A stretch of DNA of 64,000 nucleotides from Bacteroidota bacterium. GTDB taxonomy: Bacteria > Bacteroidota > Bacteroidia > Bacteroidales > CAIWKO01. A program made the position numbers and the translations under genes. The notes under the pieces were generated by a model that did not search any database, had not been told where the DNA came from, and worked only from the letters and a program-made list of their open reading frames with translations. This document shows, in pieces, positions 53,134-61,131 of the stretch; position 1 is the first letter of the stretch; every line of letters starts with the position of its first letter. Location: contig JBAXND010000018.1 in assembly GCA_037133915.1 (NCBI GenBank), positions 17,464 through 81,463 on the forward strand. The letters run 5' to 3'.

Positions 53134-54507
53134 ATGAAAAAGATAAAAGTAATAGGAGTCATGATTTTATTGACACTACTTGTGACATCCTGTAAAAAGT
53201 GGATAGATCCTGCAATCAACAAGGATCCTAGTAAACCTACTGATGTGACGATGGCGCTCTTGTTGCCTTCGGCACAGACTGGCTTAGGCTATGCCGTGGG
53301 CGGAGATGTTAAATATGCCGCATCCGAATGGATGCAGCAGATGGCCGGTGGTGCAAACCAGCCTCTTGCGTATGATCGATACGTGATTACGCAGAGCGAC
53401 GTGGACAACGCCTGGAAATGGGCGATGTACGCCGGTTGTATGAAAGACATGGCCGACATCATTAAAAAAGCCGAAGAAAAGAAAGCTCCCTGGTACGGTG
53501 GTATAGGCAAAGTGCTGATGGCCTATTCTATTGGCGTTATGACGGATTTGTGGAATGATGTGCCTTACTCAAAAGCGTTTCAGGGCGACGCCGATCTTAC
53601 TCCTGCGTATGATTCACAGGCAGAAGTCTATGCGGCAATAAACACGCTGCTGGACGGAGCGATTGCAGATCTAGGTCAGCCATCTTCGGCAAACCTTTAC
53701 TGGCCCGGTGGTGAAGACTTTATTTATGGGGGCGATCCTTCCATGTGGACAATGGCTGCATATAGCCTGAAAGCCCGCTTTGCGATTCATCTGGCAAAAC
53801 GTAACGGTTCTGCCGCCTACACCGACGCATTAACGGCTCTTGCAAATGGTTTTACAGGAAACTCAGATGACATGTCGGTTCCTTTTGGCACTGCATACAA
53901 TGAGCAAAACCCGATGTTCCAGTTCTCAGACCAAAGACCGGGCGACATTGTAGTAGGCGCCTATCTGGTGGATTCTATGATTGCACATGCCGATCCAAGA
54001 CTTCCGCTGTTTGTTGATACTACCGGCGGTGCAGTAGGCTCACATGCAGGTCAGGGCGAAGGGGCTTCATTATGGGGCCCGTATTATGCATCAGACAATT
54101 CTCCTGTCCCTCTCATTTCTTATGTAGAGCTGAAATTCATTGAGGCAGAAGCAAAATTACAGACGGGTGATGCTCCCGGAGCTGCAATAGCACATAATGA
54201 AGCTGTTGCCGCATCTCTATCTAAATTCGGGCTGACCGATCCGGCGTACATTGCCGCTTATGGTAGTGAAACAGGTGCATCCATCACGCTCGAGAAAATT
54301 ATCACACAGAAATATTTTGCATTATGCTACCAGATTGAGGTTTATAATGATTATCGCAGAACCGGGTACCCGGTACTCGTGCCTGCAACGAATGGTGTGA
54401 TATCATTTATCCCCAAACGTTACCCTTATCCAACCTCAGAACGCTTATACAATGGCGACAATTGCCCTGATGTAAACATCAGTACCAAAGTATGGTGGGA
54501 TAACTAA
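53134..54507 (+). CDS. SusD/RagB-family nutrient-binding outer membrane lipoprotein
   Basis: 457 residues. A lipoprotein signal (LLVTSC, lipidated Cys near residue 20) is followed by KKWIDPAINKDPSKPTDV. The remainder is the helical SusD_2-type fold (GLGYAVGGDVKYAASEWMQQMAGG, AYSIGVMTDLWNDVPYSKAFQG, YVELKFIEAEAKLQTGDAPGAAIAHNEAV). It caps the SusC barrel on the cell surface and binds the ligand. It is separated from susC by 32 bases and followed by a strong terminator. Length and the 'P(Y/F)SKAF' segment are typical. Confidence 0.94.
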   Translation: MKKIKVIGVMILLTLLVTSCKKWIDPAINKDPSKPTDVTMALLLPSAQTGLGYAVGGDVKYAASEWMQQMAGGANQPLAYDRYVITQSDVDNAWKWAMYAGCMKDMADIIKKAEEKKAPWYGGIGKVLMAYSIGVMTDLWNDVPYSKAFQGDADLTPAYDSQAEVYAAINTLLDGAIADLGQPSSANLYWPGGEDFIYGGDPSMWTMAAYSLKARFAIHLAKRNGSAAYTDALTALANGFTGNSDDMSVPFGTAYNEQNPMFQFSDQRPGDIVVGAYLVDSMIAHADPRLPLFVDTTGGAVGSHAGQGEGASLWGPYYASDNSPVPLISYVELKFIEAEAKLQTGDAPGAAIAHNEAVAASLSKFGLTDPAYIAAYGSETGASITLEKIITQKYFALCYQIEVYNDYRRTGYPVLVPATNGVISFIPKRYPYPTSERLYNGDNCPDVNISTKVWWDN

Positions 54508-54523
54508 AATCTAAATTTTTGTT

Positions 54524-54560
54524 AAAAGGCGGCAAATCAATAAGTTTGCCGCCTTTTTCA
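54524..54560 (+). terminator. Rho-independent terminator of the SusC/SusD operon
   Basis: AAAAGGCGGCAAA (54524-54536) pairs with TTTGCCGCCTTTT (54545-54557); 8-nt loop and a T run. Confidence 0.93.
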
Positions 54561-54617
54561 TTTTATACCGATATAAAAAATATCCTATATTTTTCGGGGT
54601 TCGAATGATAAAACCTG

Positions 54618-54625
54618 TAATTTTG
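54618..54625 (+). promoter_or_regulatory. -7 element of korAB
   Basis: TAATTTTG in TGTAATTTTGTT, 28 nt before the ATG at 54654. No clear -33. Confidence 0.5.
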
Positions 54626-54653
54626 TTCCCGGATTAACAAACAAAAAATCTCT

Positions 54654-56498
54654 ATGGCTAAAAAGAATAATGTTGTTCAGAAAGAAGACATTGTTGTCAA
54701 GTTTGTTGGCGATTCCGGCGACGGGATGCAGCTTACAGGAACACTTTTCTCAGATACTGCCGCCCTTGAAGGGAAAGATCTCGCAACGTTCCCCGACTAT
54801 CCTGCAGAAATCAGGGCTCCGCATAATACAGTTGCAGGGGTTTCAGGTTTCCAGGTTCACTTCGGTAAGAGGGTTTATTCTTCCGGAGATATGTGCGATG
54901 TGCTGGTTGCGATGAATCCCGCATCGCTCAAAGCAAATTTGAAATGGGCGAAAAAAGGCGCCACAATCATTGTTGATACCGACGCTTTCGAAGCTAAATC
55001 AATTGAAAAAGCAGGCTATAAAGTCAGCCCTTTTGACGAGCCAAGCATCAGCAGCTACAACCTGATAAAAGCCCCGATAACCTCAATGACCAAAGGCGCA
55101 TTGGCGGAATTAAAAATGGATACTAAATCAGCGGATAAAACAAAGAACATGTTTGCGCTCGGCATCATGTACTTCATGTTTGGCTGGGATATGGAAAAAA
55201 CATTTGCTTCTTTTGAGAAAAAATTCAAGAAAAAACCACAATTTATAGAAGCAAATAAAACGGTTTTGAAAGCGGGTTACAGCTATGCTGAAACTATTGA
55301 AGCGCTTGCTTCTACAATAGAGACTCCTGCTGCAAAACTTGAAAAAGGAACGTATAGAAATATTACCGGAAATATTGCCACGGCATGGGGATTTCTTGCC
55401 GCAGCCGAACGCTCGGGCAGACCATTATTTTTAGGCTCATATCCCATCACTCCCGCTACTGAAATCATGATGGAGCTGGCGAAGCATAAATCGCTTGGTG
55501 CAAAAGTATTTCAGGCGGAGGATGAAATTGCAGGTATTTGTTCTGCGATAGGAGCCTCATACACCGGAGCTATGGCGTTAACCACCACTTCAGGTCCCGG
55601 ACTGTCGCTGAAAAGCGAAGCCATTGGTCTTGCTGTGATGACGGAACTTCCGTTGGTTATTGTCAATGTTCAGCGTGGCGGACCTTCAACCGGACTTCCT
55701 ACAAAATCGGAACAAAGCGATTTAATGCAGGCACTGTATGGCCGCAACGGCGAGTGTCCGGTTATCGTTATGGCAGCATCAACACCTTCGAATTGTTTTT
55801 ATTACGCGTATGAAGCGGCAAAATTATCGATGGAGCATATGACGCCTGTAATTCTGCTTACCGATGGCTATCTGGGCATGGGTTCAGAATTGTTCCGGAT
55901 ACCGAAAGTAAAAGATTTGCCTTCCATCACACCTCCTATTGCCAAAGCTAATGACCCTGATTATAAGCCATATGCCAGAGACCCGGAAACATTAGTTCGC
56001 AAGTGGGCAATCCCCGGCACCGAAGGCCTTAGGCACAGGGTCGGAGGTTTGGAGAAAGAAGATGTTATCGGAAATGTTTCCACTGACCCGATGAATCATC
56101 AGATAATGACCGATTATCGTTGGAATAAAGTTCAGAAAGTGGCAGATTTCATTGCTGAGCAAACAGTAAGCGGGCCTCCAGAAGGCGACTTGTTGGTAAT
56201 AAGCTGGGGTGGAACATACGGTGCGGTACTGTCATCGGTACTTGATGCACAGGCAAAGGGATTAAGTGTTAGTCACGCGCATTTTAATTACATCATGCCT
56301 CTGCCAAAAAATACGGAGAAGATTCTGAGTTCCTATAAAAAGATTGTCGTATGTGAATTGAATGCAGGGCAGTTTGTTCAGTACCTGAAAATTTGCTTCC
56401 CGCAATTCCGTTACGAACAGTTCAACAAAGTACAGGGCTTGCCTTTTATGGTGAATGAATTAATTGATAATTACACTGAAATTTTAAAGGAGAAATAA
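54654..56498 (+). CDS. korA: 2-oxoacid:ferredoxin oxidoreductase, fused gamma-alpha subunit
   Basis: 614 residues. The N-terminal gamma domain (about 1-190: KFVGDSGDGMQLTGTLFSDTAALEGKDL, DYPAEIRAPHNTVAGVSGFQVHFG) is fused to the alpha (pyrimidine) domain beginning near GSYPITPATEIMMELAK, then TTTSGPGLSLKSEAIGLAVMTELPLVIVNVQRGGPSTGLPTKSEQSDL. A C-terminal domain (about 490-614) completes the subunit. With KorB it oxidatively decarboxylates a 2-oxoacid (most likely 2-oxoglutarate) to the acyl-CoA with reduction of ferredoxin, or the reverse. The coupling indicates anaerobic or low-oxygen metabolism. korB starts 2 bases after the stop. Confidence 0.94.
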   Translation: MAKKNNVVQKEDIVVKFVGDSGDGMQLTGTLFSDTAALEGKDLATFPDYPAEIRAPHNTVAGVSGFQVHFGKRVYSSGDMCDVLVAMNPASLKANLKWAKKGATIIVDTDAFEAKSIEKAGYKVSPFDEPSISSYNLIKAPITSMTKGALAELKMDTKSADKTKNMFALGIMYFMFGWDMEKTFASFEKKFKKKPQFIEANKTVLKAGYSYAETIEALASTIETPAAKLEKGTYRNITGNIATAWGFLAAAERSGRPLFLGSYPITPATEIMMELAKHKSLGAKVFQAEDEIAGICSAIGASYTGAMALTTTSGPGLSLKSEAIGLAVMTELPLVIVNVQRGGPSTGLPTKSEQSDLMQALYGRNGECPVIVMAASTPSNCFYYAYEAAKLSMEHMTPVILLTDGYLGMGSELFRIPKVKDLPSITPPIAKANDPDYKPYARDPETLVRKWAIPGTEGLRHRVGGLEKEDVIGNVSTDPMNHQIMTDYRWNKVQKVADFIAEQTVSGPPEGDLLVISWGGTYGAVLSSVLDAQAKGLSVSHAHFNYIMPLPKNTEKILSSYKKIVVCELNAGQFVQYLKICFPQFRYEQFNKVQGLPFMVNELIDNYTEILKEK

Positions 56499-56500
56499 CC

Positions 56501-57538
56501 ATGGCCGAGAATTTAACTGTTGAACGCTCAAGGACTCCGCTGACGAAAGAAGATTTTGTCAGCGACCAGATGGTGAAATGGTGCCCCGGATGCGGTGCTC
56601 ACGCCATACTTTCATCCATTGCCAATGTGTTTCCCAAGATAGGCTATCGTAAAGAGAATTTCTGCGTAGTATCCGGAATTGGCTGTTCATCGCGATTTCC
56701 CTACTACGTAAATACTTACGGTATTCACGGTATTCATGGACGGGCGAATCCGATTGCTACCGGTGTGAAAATAGCCAACCCGCATTTAAGTGTCTGGGTA
56801 GCTACCGGCGACGGCGATTCCATGGCTATCGGAGGAAATCATTTTATTCATATTATCCGTCGTAATGTTGACTTGAATATTTTGCTGTTCAATAACCAGA
56901 TATACGGTCTTACCAAGGGACAGTATTCTCCAACCACTCCCATGGGAACCGTTACGAAGACATCGCCTCAGGGAACCATTGAACATCCATTCAATTGCGG
57001 AGAGCTGGTTTTGGGTGCTCAGGGAACGTTTTTTGCACGGGCTGTTGACACTAATCCTAAAGTGATGAATGCGGTTATGATGGAAGCAGCCAAACATGAT
57101 GGCACTTCCGTGATAGAAATTCTTCAGAACTGTGTTATTTTTGCTGATAAAACCCACGATATAATTACTTCAAAAGATCTTCGTGACGACCATCAGCTGC
57201 ACCTTATCAACGGAGAGCCGATGCTTTTTGGCAAGGATAAGGACAAAGGCATTAAACTGGGTGTTGCAGGGCTTGAAGTAGTGAAACTGGGCGAGAACGG
57301 CATCACTGAAAAAGATATTCTTGTTCACGACCCTTATTTGCAGGATCCCGGTATTCACCTGATGGTTGCAAAGATGCAGCCGCCTCATTTCCCGGTGGCT
57401 TTGGGCGTTATCCGCTCGGCAATGTTCCCCACATACGACGATATGGTTGAAGAGCAGATTACCTACGCCAAGAAAACAGAAAAGATAAAATGTGTGGACG
57501 ACCTGCTGCAAAGCGGCGATACGTGGGAGATAAATTAG
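56501..57538 (+). CDS. korB: 2-oxoacid:ferredoxin oxidoreductase beta subunit
   Basis: 345 residues. The thiamine-diphosphate domain is complete: WCPGCGAHAIL at the N terminus, VSGIGCSSRFPYYVNTYGIHGIHGRANPIATGVK, VATGDGDSMAIGGNH (GDG-N TPP motif) and FNNQIYGLTKGQYSPTTPMG. The C-terminal ~70 residues follow the KorB type rather than the pyruvate-specific PorB. It acts as the catalytic partner of KorA. A ribosome-binding-like AGGAG is part of the korA 3' end (AAAGGAGAAATAACC), supporting coupling. Confidence 0.94.
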   Translation: MAENLTVERSRTPLTKEDFVSDQMVKWCPGCGAHAILSSIANVFPKIGYRKENFCVVSGIGCSSRFPYYVNTYGIHGIHGRANPIATGVKIANPHLSVWVATGDGDSMAIGGNHFIHIIRRNVDLNILLFNNQIYGLTKGQYSPTTPMGTVTKTSPQGTIEHPFNCGELVLGAQGTFFARAVDTNPKVMNAVMMEAAKHDGTSVIEILQNCVIFADKTHDIITSKDLRDDHQLHLINGEPMLFGKDKDKGIKLGVAGLEVVKLGENGITEKDILVHDPYLQDPGIHLMVAKMQPPHFPVALGVIRSAMFPTYDDMVEEQITYAKKTEKIKCVDDLLQSGDTWEIN

Positions 57539-57610
57539 TAATGTACAATGAATAATTAATAATGAACAATTTTGGAACAGTGAGATGTTAGTCAGTTGGA
57601 AACAATTCGC

Positions 57611-57619
57611 TACATTTGC
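57611..57619 (+). promoter_or_regulatory. -7 element of tRNA-Leu
   Basis: TACATTTGC, 23 nt before the first tRNA base. Same motif as rnr and mltD. Confidence 0.6.
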
Positions 57620-57642
57620 ACCCTGAATAAAAATTGTTCTTT

Positions 57643-57726
57643 GCCCGAGTGGCGGAATTGGTAGACGCGCTGGTCTCAAAAACCAGTGAGGTTACACTCG
57701 TGCCGGTTCGATCCCGGCCTCGGGTA
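57643..57726 (+). tRNA. tRNA-Leu (anticodon CAA)
   Basis: An 84-base class II tRNA with a long variable arm. Acceptor GCCCGAG pairs with CTCGGGT (G-U at the first pair) and the discriminator is A. The anticodon stem CTGGT/ACCAG encloses CTCAAAA, with anticodon CAA at 57677-57679, reading the UUG leucine codon. The T arm is GCCGG-TTCGATC-CCGGC. No CCA is encoded. Confidence 0.97.
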
Positions 57727-57773
57727 CTTCTCAAGTAGTTAGTATTCAGTAGAAAGTATTGAGTACAAAAAAG

Positions 57774-57799
57774 AGGCTGTCCTTTTGAGACAGCCTTTT
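57774..57799. terminator. Bidirectional terminator between tRNA-Leu and the mltD-like gene
   Basis: AGGCTGTC (57774-57781) pairs with GACAGCCT (57789-57796); T4 follows on the plus strand and a T-rich run on the minus strand (complement of ACAAAAAAGAG, 57765-57775), serving both converging units. Confidence 0.88.
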
Positions 57800-57831
57800 C
57801 CTTTTATAATTGCGTGATAATTTCGTAAAGA

Positions 57832-59283
57832 TTAACCCTTTGGCATAATCTTGAGTTTTTGTCCGGGCTGTATTACGTAGTGACTGCCCAGGTTATTCAG
57901 CTTTTTAATATCGTCAATGGAGACACCCGGATATTTGCTTGCGATGCTCCACAGGCTGTCACCACGCTGCACGGTATGATATACAAACTTGGACGTTGGT
58001 GAAGTAGTGGTTGTTTTCTTTTCGACAACCGGTGTGTTATTGTCTGCTGTGGTAGTTTTATTGTCTGTGGTCGTTGTTTTATTGGCCGCCGGAGTGGTTG
58101 ATTTATTAGCAGCCGGAGACGTTGTTTTAGCCGTTGTTTTTGGCTTTGGTTGTGCGGCGGCGGTTTTTGCATTCAAAACGGCAAGTTCTTCTTTAGACCT
58201 GTATGCTGCGATGCCTTTTTCGTTGTTGATAAAGTCGGCCATGTATGATCTCGGAAGTCTTAGAACATAAGGATTTTCAATTGTTGCAGGAATGACACCT
58301 TTTTTATATGCCGGATTTAAAAACTGTACCGTTTCTAAAGGCAAACAGAGAAATGCTGATATCTGACCAAATGAAATTGATTCGCGGATAACAACAGTAT
58401 CAATATCACAATGCATTACAGAAGGTGGTGTAGGATAAATATTATGCTCTGTGGCGTAAGTCATGGCATAACAAACGGCAATAAAGGCGGGCACATAATT
58501 CTGCGTTTCACGAGGCAGAAAATCTTTTATACGCCAATAGCTCACCAATGCATTTGAGTCGAGCCCTGCATTGCGTATAGCTCTGTTTACGCATCCTGCA
58601 CCGGCGTTGTATGCTGCCAGTACCAATGCCCAGTCGTGATAGATATTATAAAGATCTGCAAGATGGCGTGATGCGGCGACGGTTGATTTATACGGGTCGA
58701 AACGGTCGTCAACATAAGATGTAACCCCGAGGTTATAAAGTTTTCCTGTTCCCAGCATAAACTGCCACAGTCCGCTTGCGCCCACCCTTGAGCGTGCGAT
58801 TGGATTCAGCGCCGATTCAATAATGGGGAGGTATTTGAGCTCCATCGGAACATCATTGATCTCAAGCTGTTCTTCGAATATCGGGAAATAGATTTGCGCC
58901 ATACCCAACATTCTCGAAAGCAGTTTGCGCCGTTTAACCGTGTACAGGTCAATGAATGCCCGAACCTGGTCGTTGTAAATAAATTCGAAGGGCGTACTTG
59001 CCGACATCTCCTTTATTCTGGCACGATACACTGAATCGGGATAAACAGGCACGGAATCCGCAGGGAAATTGTACTTGTTGAGTTTGGAGATATCAGTGGT
59101 AAACGCCGTGTTGGTAAAGAATTTTAGCGTTGCAAGACTGTCGAGCTGAGCAGCAATAGGATTGTCTTTTAAAAACGCTTTTTCTTTATCTGTAACTGTA
59201 TCCTGCGGTGCTGAGAACACTGAACTCAGCGGCAGTAAAACAGCCGGAACAAGGAGAAAAAATATTTTCTTCAGATGCTTCAT
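57832..59283 (-). CDS. mltD: Membrane-bound lytic murein transglycosylase D-like, with LysM
   Basis: 483 residues with a signal peptide (1-25). The SLT domain (about 120-310) keeps the catalytic Glu in LPIIESALNP, VGASGLWQFM, DDRFDPYKS and ALVLAAYNAGAGCVNRAIR. A Thr/Lys/Pro/Ala-rich linker (about 365-430) leads to one C-terminal LysM (about 437-480: HTVQRGDSLWSIASKYPGVSIDDIKKLN). It cleaves peptidoglycan with formation of 1,6-anhydro ends. A complete -33/-7 promoter lies upstream. Gene symbol from family similarity; no lipobox is visible. Confidence 0.92.
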   Translation of the reverse strand: MKHLKKIFFLLVPAVLLPLSSVFSAPQDTVTDKEKAFLKDNPIAAQLDSLATLKFFTNTAFTTDISKLNKYNFPADSVPVYPDSVYRARIKEMSASTPFEFIYNDQVRAFIDLYTVKRRKLLSRMLGMAQIYFPIFEEQLEINDVPMELKYLPIIESALNPIARSRVGASGLWQFMLGTGKLYNLGVTSYVDDRFDPYKSTVAASRHLADLYNIYHDWALVLAAYNAGAGCVNRAIRNAGLDSNALVSYWRIKDFLPRETQNYVPAFIAVCYAMTYATEHNIYPTPPSVMHCDIDTVVIRESISFGQISAFLCLPLETVQFLNPAYKKGVIPATIENPYVLRLPRSYMADFINNEKGIAAYRSKEELAVLNAKTAAAQPKPKTTAKTTSPAANKSTTPAANKTTTTDNKTTTADNNTPVVEKKTTTTSPTSKFVYHTVQRGDSLWSIASKYPGVSIDDIKKLNNLGSHYVIQPGQKLKIMPKG

Positions 59284-59343
59284 TAGTAAAATTTCAGTCA
59301 GTCCACCTCAAATCAAAACGGTGGAAATTAGTCCCATAATGTA

Positions 59344-59373
59344 CAAATGTAAAAATTATTTTCTTAAAAACAA
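59344..59373 (-). promoter_or_regulatory. mltD promoter
   Basis: On the reverse strand TTG (59371-59373), 19 nt, TACATTTG (59344-59351). A full Bacteroidota promoter, with the ATG about 60 nt downstream. It overlaps the tail of the preceding operon's terminator. Confidence 0.68.
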
Positions 59374-59406
59374 GCATCCGGACCTGCTTTTAAACACATC
59401 CGGATG
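59363..59406 (-). terminator. Terminator of the HTH-HAD / aroF / RPE-CBS operon
   Basis: CATCCGGA (59399-59406 on the minus strand) pairs with TCCGGATG (59375-59382) around 16 nt, followed by a T-rich CTTGTTTTTAAG tail. Confidence 0.55.
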
Positions 59407-59437
59407 TTAATAAGTTGATTAAAAGGAAGATGCGCCG

Positions 59438-60136
59438 CTACTTCGTCTCGGCAATGTAGGTGTCAATGAATTCGCGCACACAGCCCTTGCCGCCTTTGGT
59501 GCTGAGTATCAGGCTGACAGCGGCTTTTACAGCAGGCACGGCGTCGGATGGGCAGGCACTGAGTCCTACGTTTTGAATCACCGTAAGGTCATTGATATCA
59601 TCGCCGATATATGCCACATTTTCCAGATGGATGTTCATCTCAGAACACCATTTTTGAAGCACTTCCAATTTTTTCCAGGTTCCTACATACACCTTCTGAA
59701 CTCCAAGCAGGGCAGCACGGCTTTCGATTATTTTTCCGTTGATTCCCGAGCTGATAAATGCTACAGGAATTCCAGATGCGGTAAGTGTTTTTATCGCAAG
59801 CCCGTCCTTGGCATTGAATTTTTTAAACTCATCGCCGGTTTGGGTAACGAACATGCCGCCGTCGGTCAGCACGCCATCAATATCCAGAGCAAGCATTTTA
59901 AAATCAAATCCCGAAAGAAGTTCTCCTGACTTTTCAAGGTCTTCGGTCAGTATTCTTCCGACAGGATAATCAAGTGCCGCAGCCAATTTTACTATCTGCT
60001 CACAGTCGGGCATCAGAATATTATTTTCAATCTGTACGATGATGCCTTCGCCAATACCGGCGCGACGTGCAAGTTCCTGAAGATCTATTTTCAGGCGTTT
60101 TCGCAGTATGCGGATATTTTTTCCTGCAGGAATCAT
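59438..60136 (-). CDS. HTH (XRE-type) - KdsC-like HAD phosphatase fusion
   Basis: 232 residues with two domains. Residues 1-65 are a helix-turn-helix of the Cro/C1 type (GKNIRILRKRLKIDLQELARRAGIGEGIIVQIENN). Residues 76-232 are a type C0 HAD phosphatase of the KdsC/YrbI kind: DIDGVLTDG with nucleophile Asp85 and acid Asp87, FNAKDGLAIKTL, the Ser motif ISSG (129-130), Lys155/156 in GTWKKLE, and GDDINDL (Asp179, Asp180, Asp183). Plain KdsC (about 170-190 residues) removes phosphate from Kdo-8-phosphate and has no HTH. The ATG overlaps the aroF-type gene stop by 4 bases (ATGA). The fusion suggests an enzyme that also binds DNA, or one whose HTH became a regulatory or oligomerisation domain. Confidence 0.87.
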   Translation of the reverse strand: MIPAGKNIRILRKRLKIDLQELARRAGIGEGIIVQIENNILMPDCEQIVKLAAALDYPVGRILTEDLEKSGELLSGFDFKMLALDIDGVLTDGGMFVTQTGDEFKKFNAKDGLAIKTLTASGIPVAFISSGINGKIIESRAALLGVQKVYVGTWKKLEVLQKWCSEMNIHLENVAYIGDDINDLTVIQNVGLSACPSDAVPAVKAAVSLILSTKGGKGCVREFIDTYIAETK

Positions 60137-61131
60137 ATTATAGTCTTGTTTAAGGCCGTGGCAATGGCATTCAGCCGTTCAAAGAGTTTTGTGAACTGCT
60201 CATGAGTGAGTTGTTGCGATGCGTCTGAAAGTGCTACTGAAGGGTTGGGATGTACCTCAATCAGCAAACCGTCAACATCCATCGCCATGCAAGCGCAGGC
60301 AAGATCGGGCACGCCATAAGCATAGCCCATGGCATGGCTGGGGTCGAGTACAACAGGAAGGTTTGTATATTCTTTCAGATAAGCGGCGCCACAAAGATCT
60401 AACGTGAATCGAGTTTTGGTTTCGAAGGTGCGAATGCCGCGTTCGCACAGGATTACGTTTTCATTGCCTCCTGAAAGGATGAATTCTGCCGCCTGCACAA
60501 ATTCCTGCAGCGTGCTTCCGAAACCCCGTTTAAGTAAAATAGGTTTATTCGTTTTACCGCATTTGCGTAAAATACCGTGGTCGTACATGGATTTTGCGCC
60601 AACCTGTATCATGTCGGCGTATTCTATAACCGCATCTGCATGGGTAGAGTCGCGTACTTCGGTAATGATTGCCAGGCCGTACTTCTCGCGTATACCTGCA
60701 AGTAATTTCAGTCCTTCGATGCCCATTCCCTGAAAGGTATAGGGCGAAGTACGCGGCTTGTAGGCTCCGGCACGCAGGGTGTTCAATCCAAGTTTTTTGA
60801 TGAGCTGCGCTGTCACTTCCAATTGTTCTTCCGATTCAACCGAGCATGGACCAATGGCTATAAGCGTATTGCCCGTGCTGCCTCCTGTGTTGAGATTGCC
60901 AACTTTCACAGTGCGTGTTTCTGACCTATAGCTGCGCGATGAGAGCTGCATGTCGGTTTCCGTCACAAAAATGGCTTCAACAAACGCCGTATGTTTTTCA
61001 TCTATGGTCTTAAAGCGCGAAGGTGTAACGAGTAGGGTGCGACCTTCTGAAGCGAGGGTAACGGCTTCGTAAAATGCCGCCATAGTATCCGCGGTTTTCT
61101 TATCGGTTGTATTTTTCAGGTGCAATATCAT
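60133..61131 (-). CDS. aroF: 3-deoxy-7-phosphoheptulonate (DAHP) synthase, class I beta type
   Basis: 332 residues. An N-terminal ~85-residue region (ferredoxin-like in Thermotoga-type enzymes) precedes the barrel with IGPCSVES (metal Cys96), AGAYKPRTSPYTFQGMG (125-137), ITEVRD, QVGAKSM, LLKRGFGSTLQEFVQAAEFI, ILCERGIRTFE, VLDPSHAMG and IEVHPNPSVALSDASQQL. The KPRTSPYTFQG signature separates it from KdsA (Kdo-8-phosphate synthase). It condenses PEP with erythrose-4-phosphate, the first step of the shikimate route. It overlaps both neighbours by 4 bases, so the three genes form one coupled operon; a more specialised 3-deoxy-sugar role is possible. Confidence 0.9.
   Translation of the reverse strand: MILHLKNTTDKKTADTMAAFYEAVTLASEGRTLLVTPSRFKTIDEKHTAFVEAIFVTETDMQLSSRSYRSETRTVKVGNLNTGGSTGNTLIAIGPCSVESEEQLEVTAQLIKKLGLNTLRAGAYKPRTSPYTFQGMGIEGLKLLAGIREKYGLAIITEVRDSTHADAVIEYADMIQVGAKSMYDHGILRKCGKTNKPILLKRGFGSTLQEFVQAAEFILSGGNENVILCERGIRTFETKTRFTLDLCGAAYLKEYTNLPVVLDPSHAMGYAYGVPDLACACMAMDVDGLLIEVHPNPSVALSDASQQLTHEQFTKLFERLNAIATALNKTII

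Noticed and set aside
60133..61131. Kdo-8-phosphate synthase (KdsA)
   Set aside because: The neighbouring KdsC-like gene suggests it, but KPRTSPYTFQG and ERGIRTFE are DAHP synthase signatures and KdsA's own motifs are absent.
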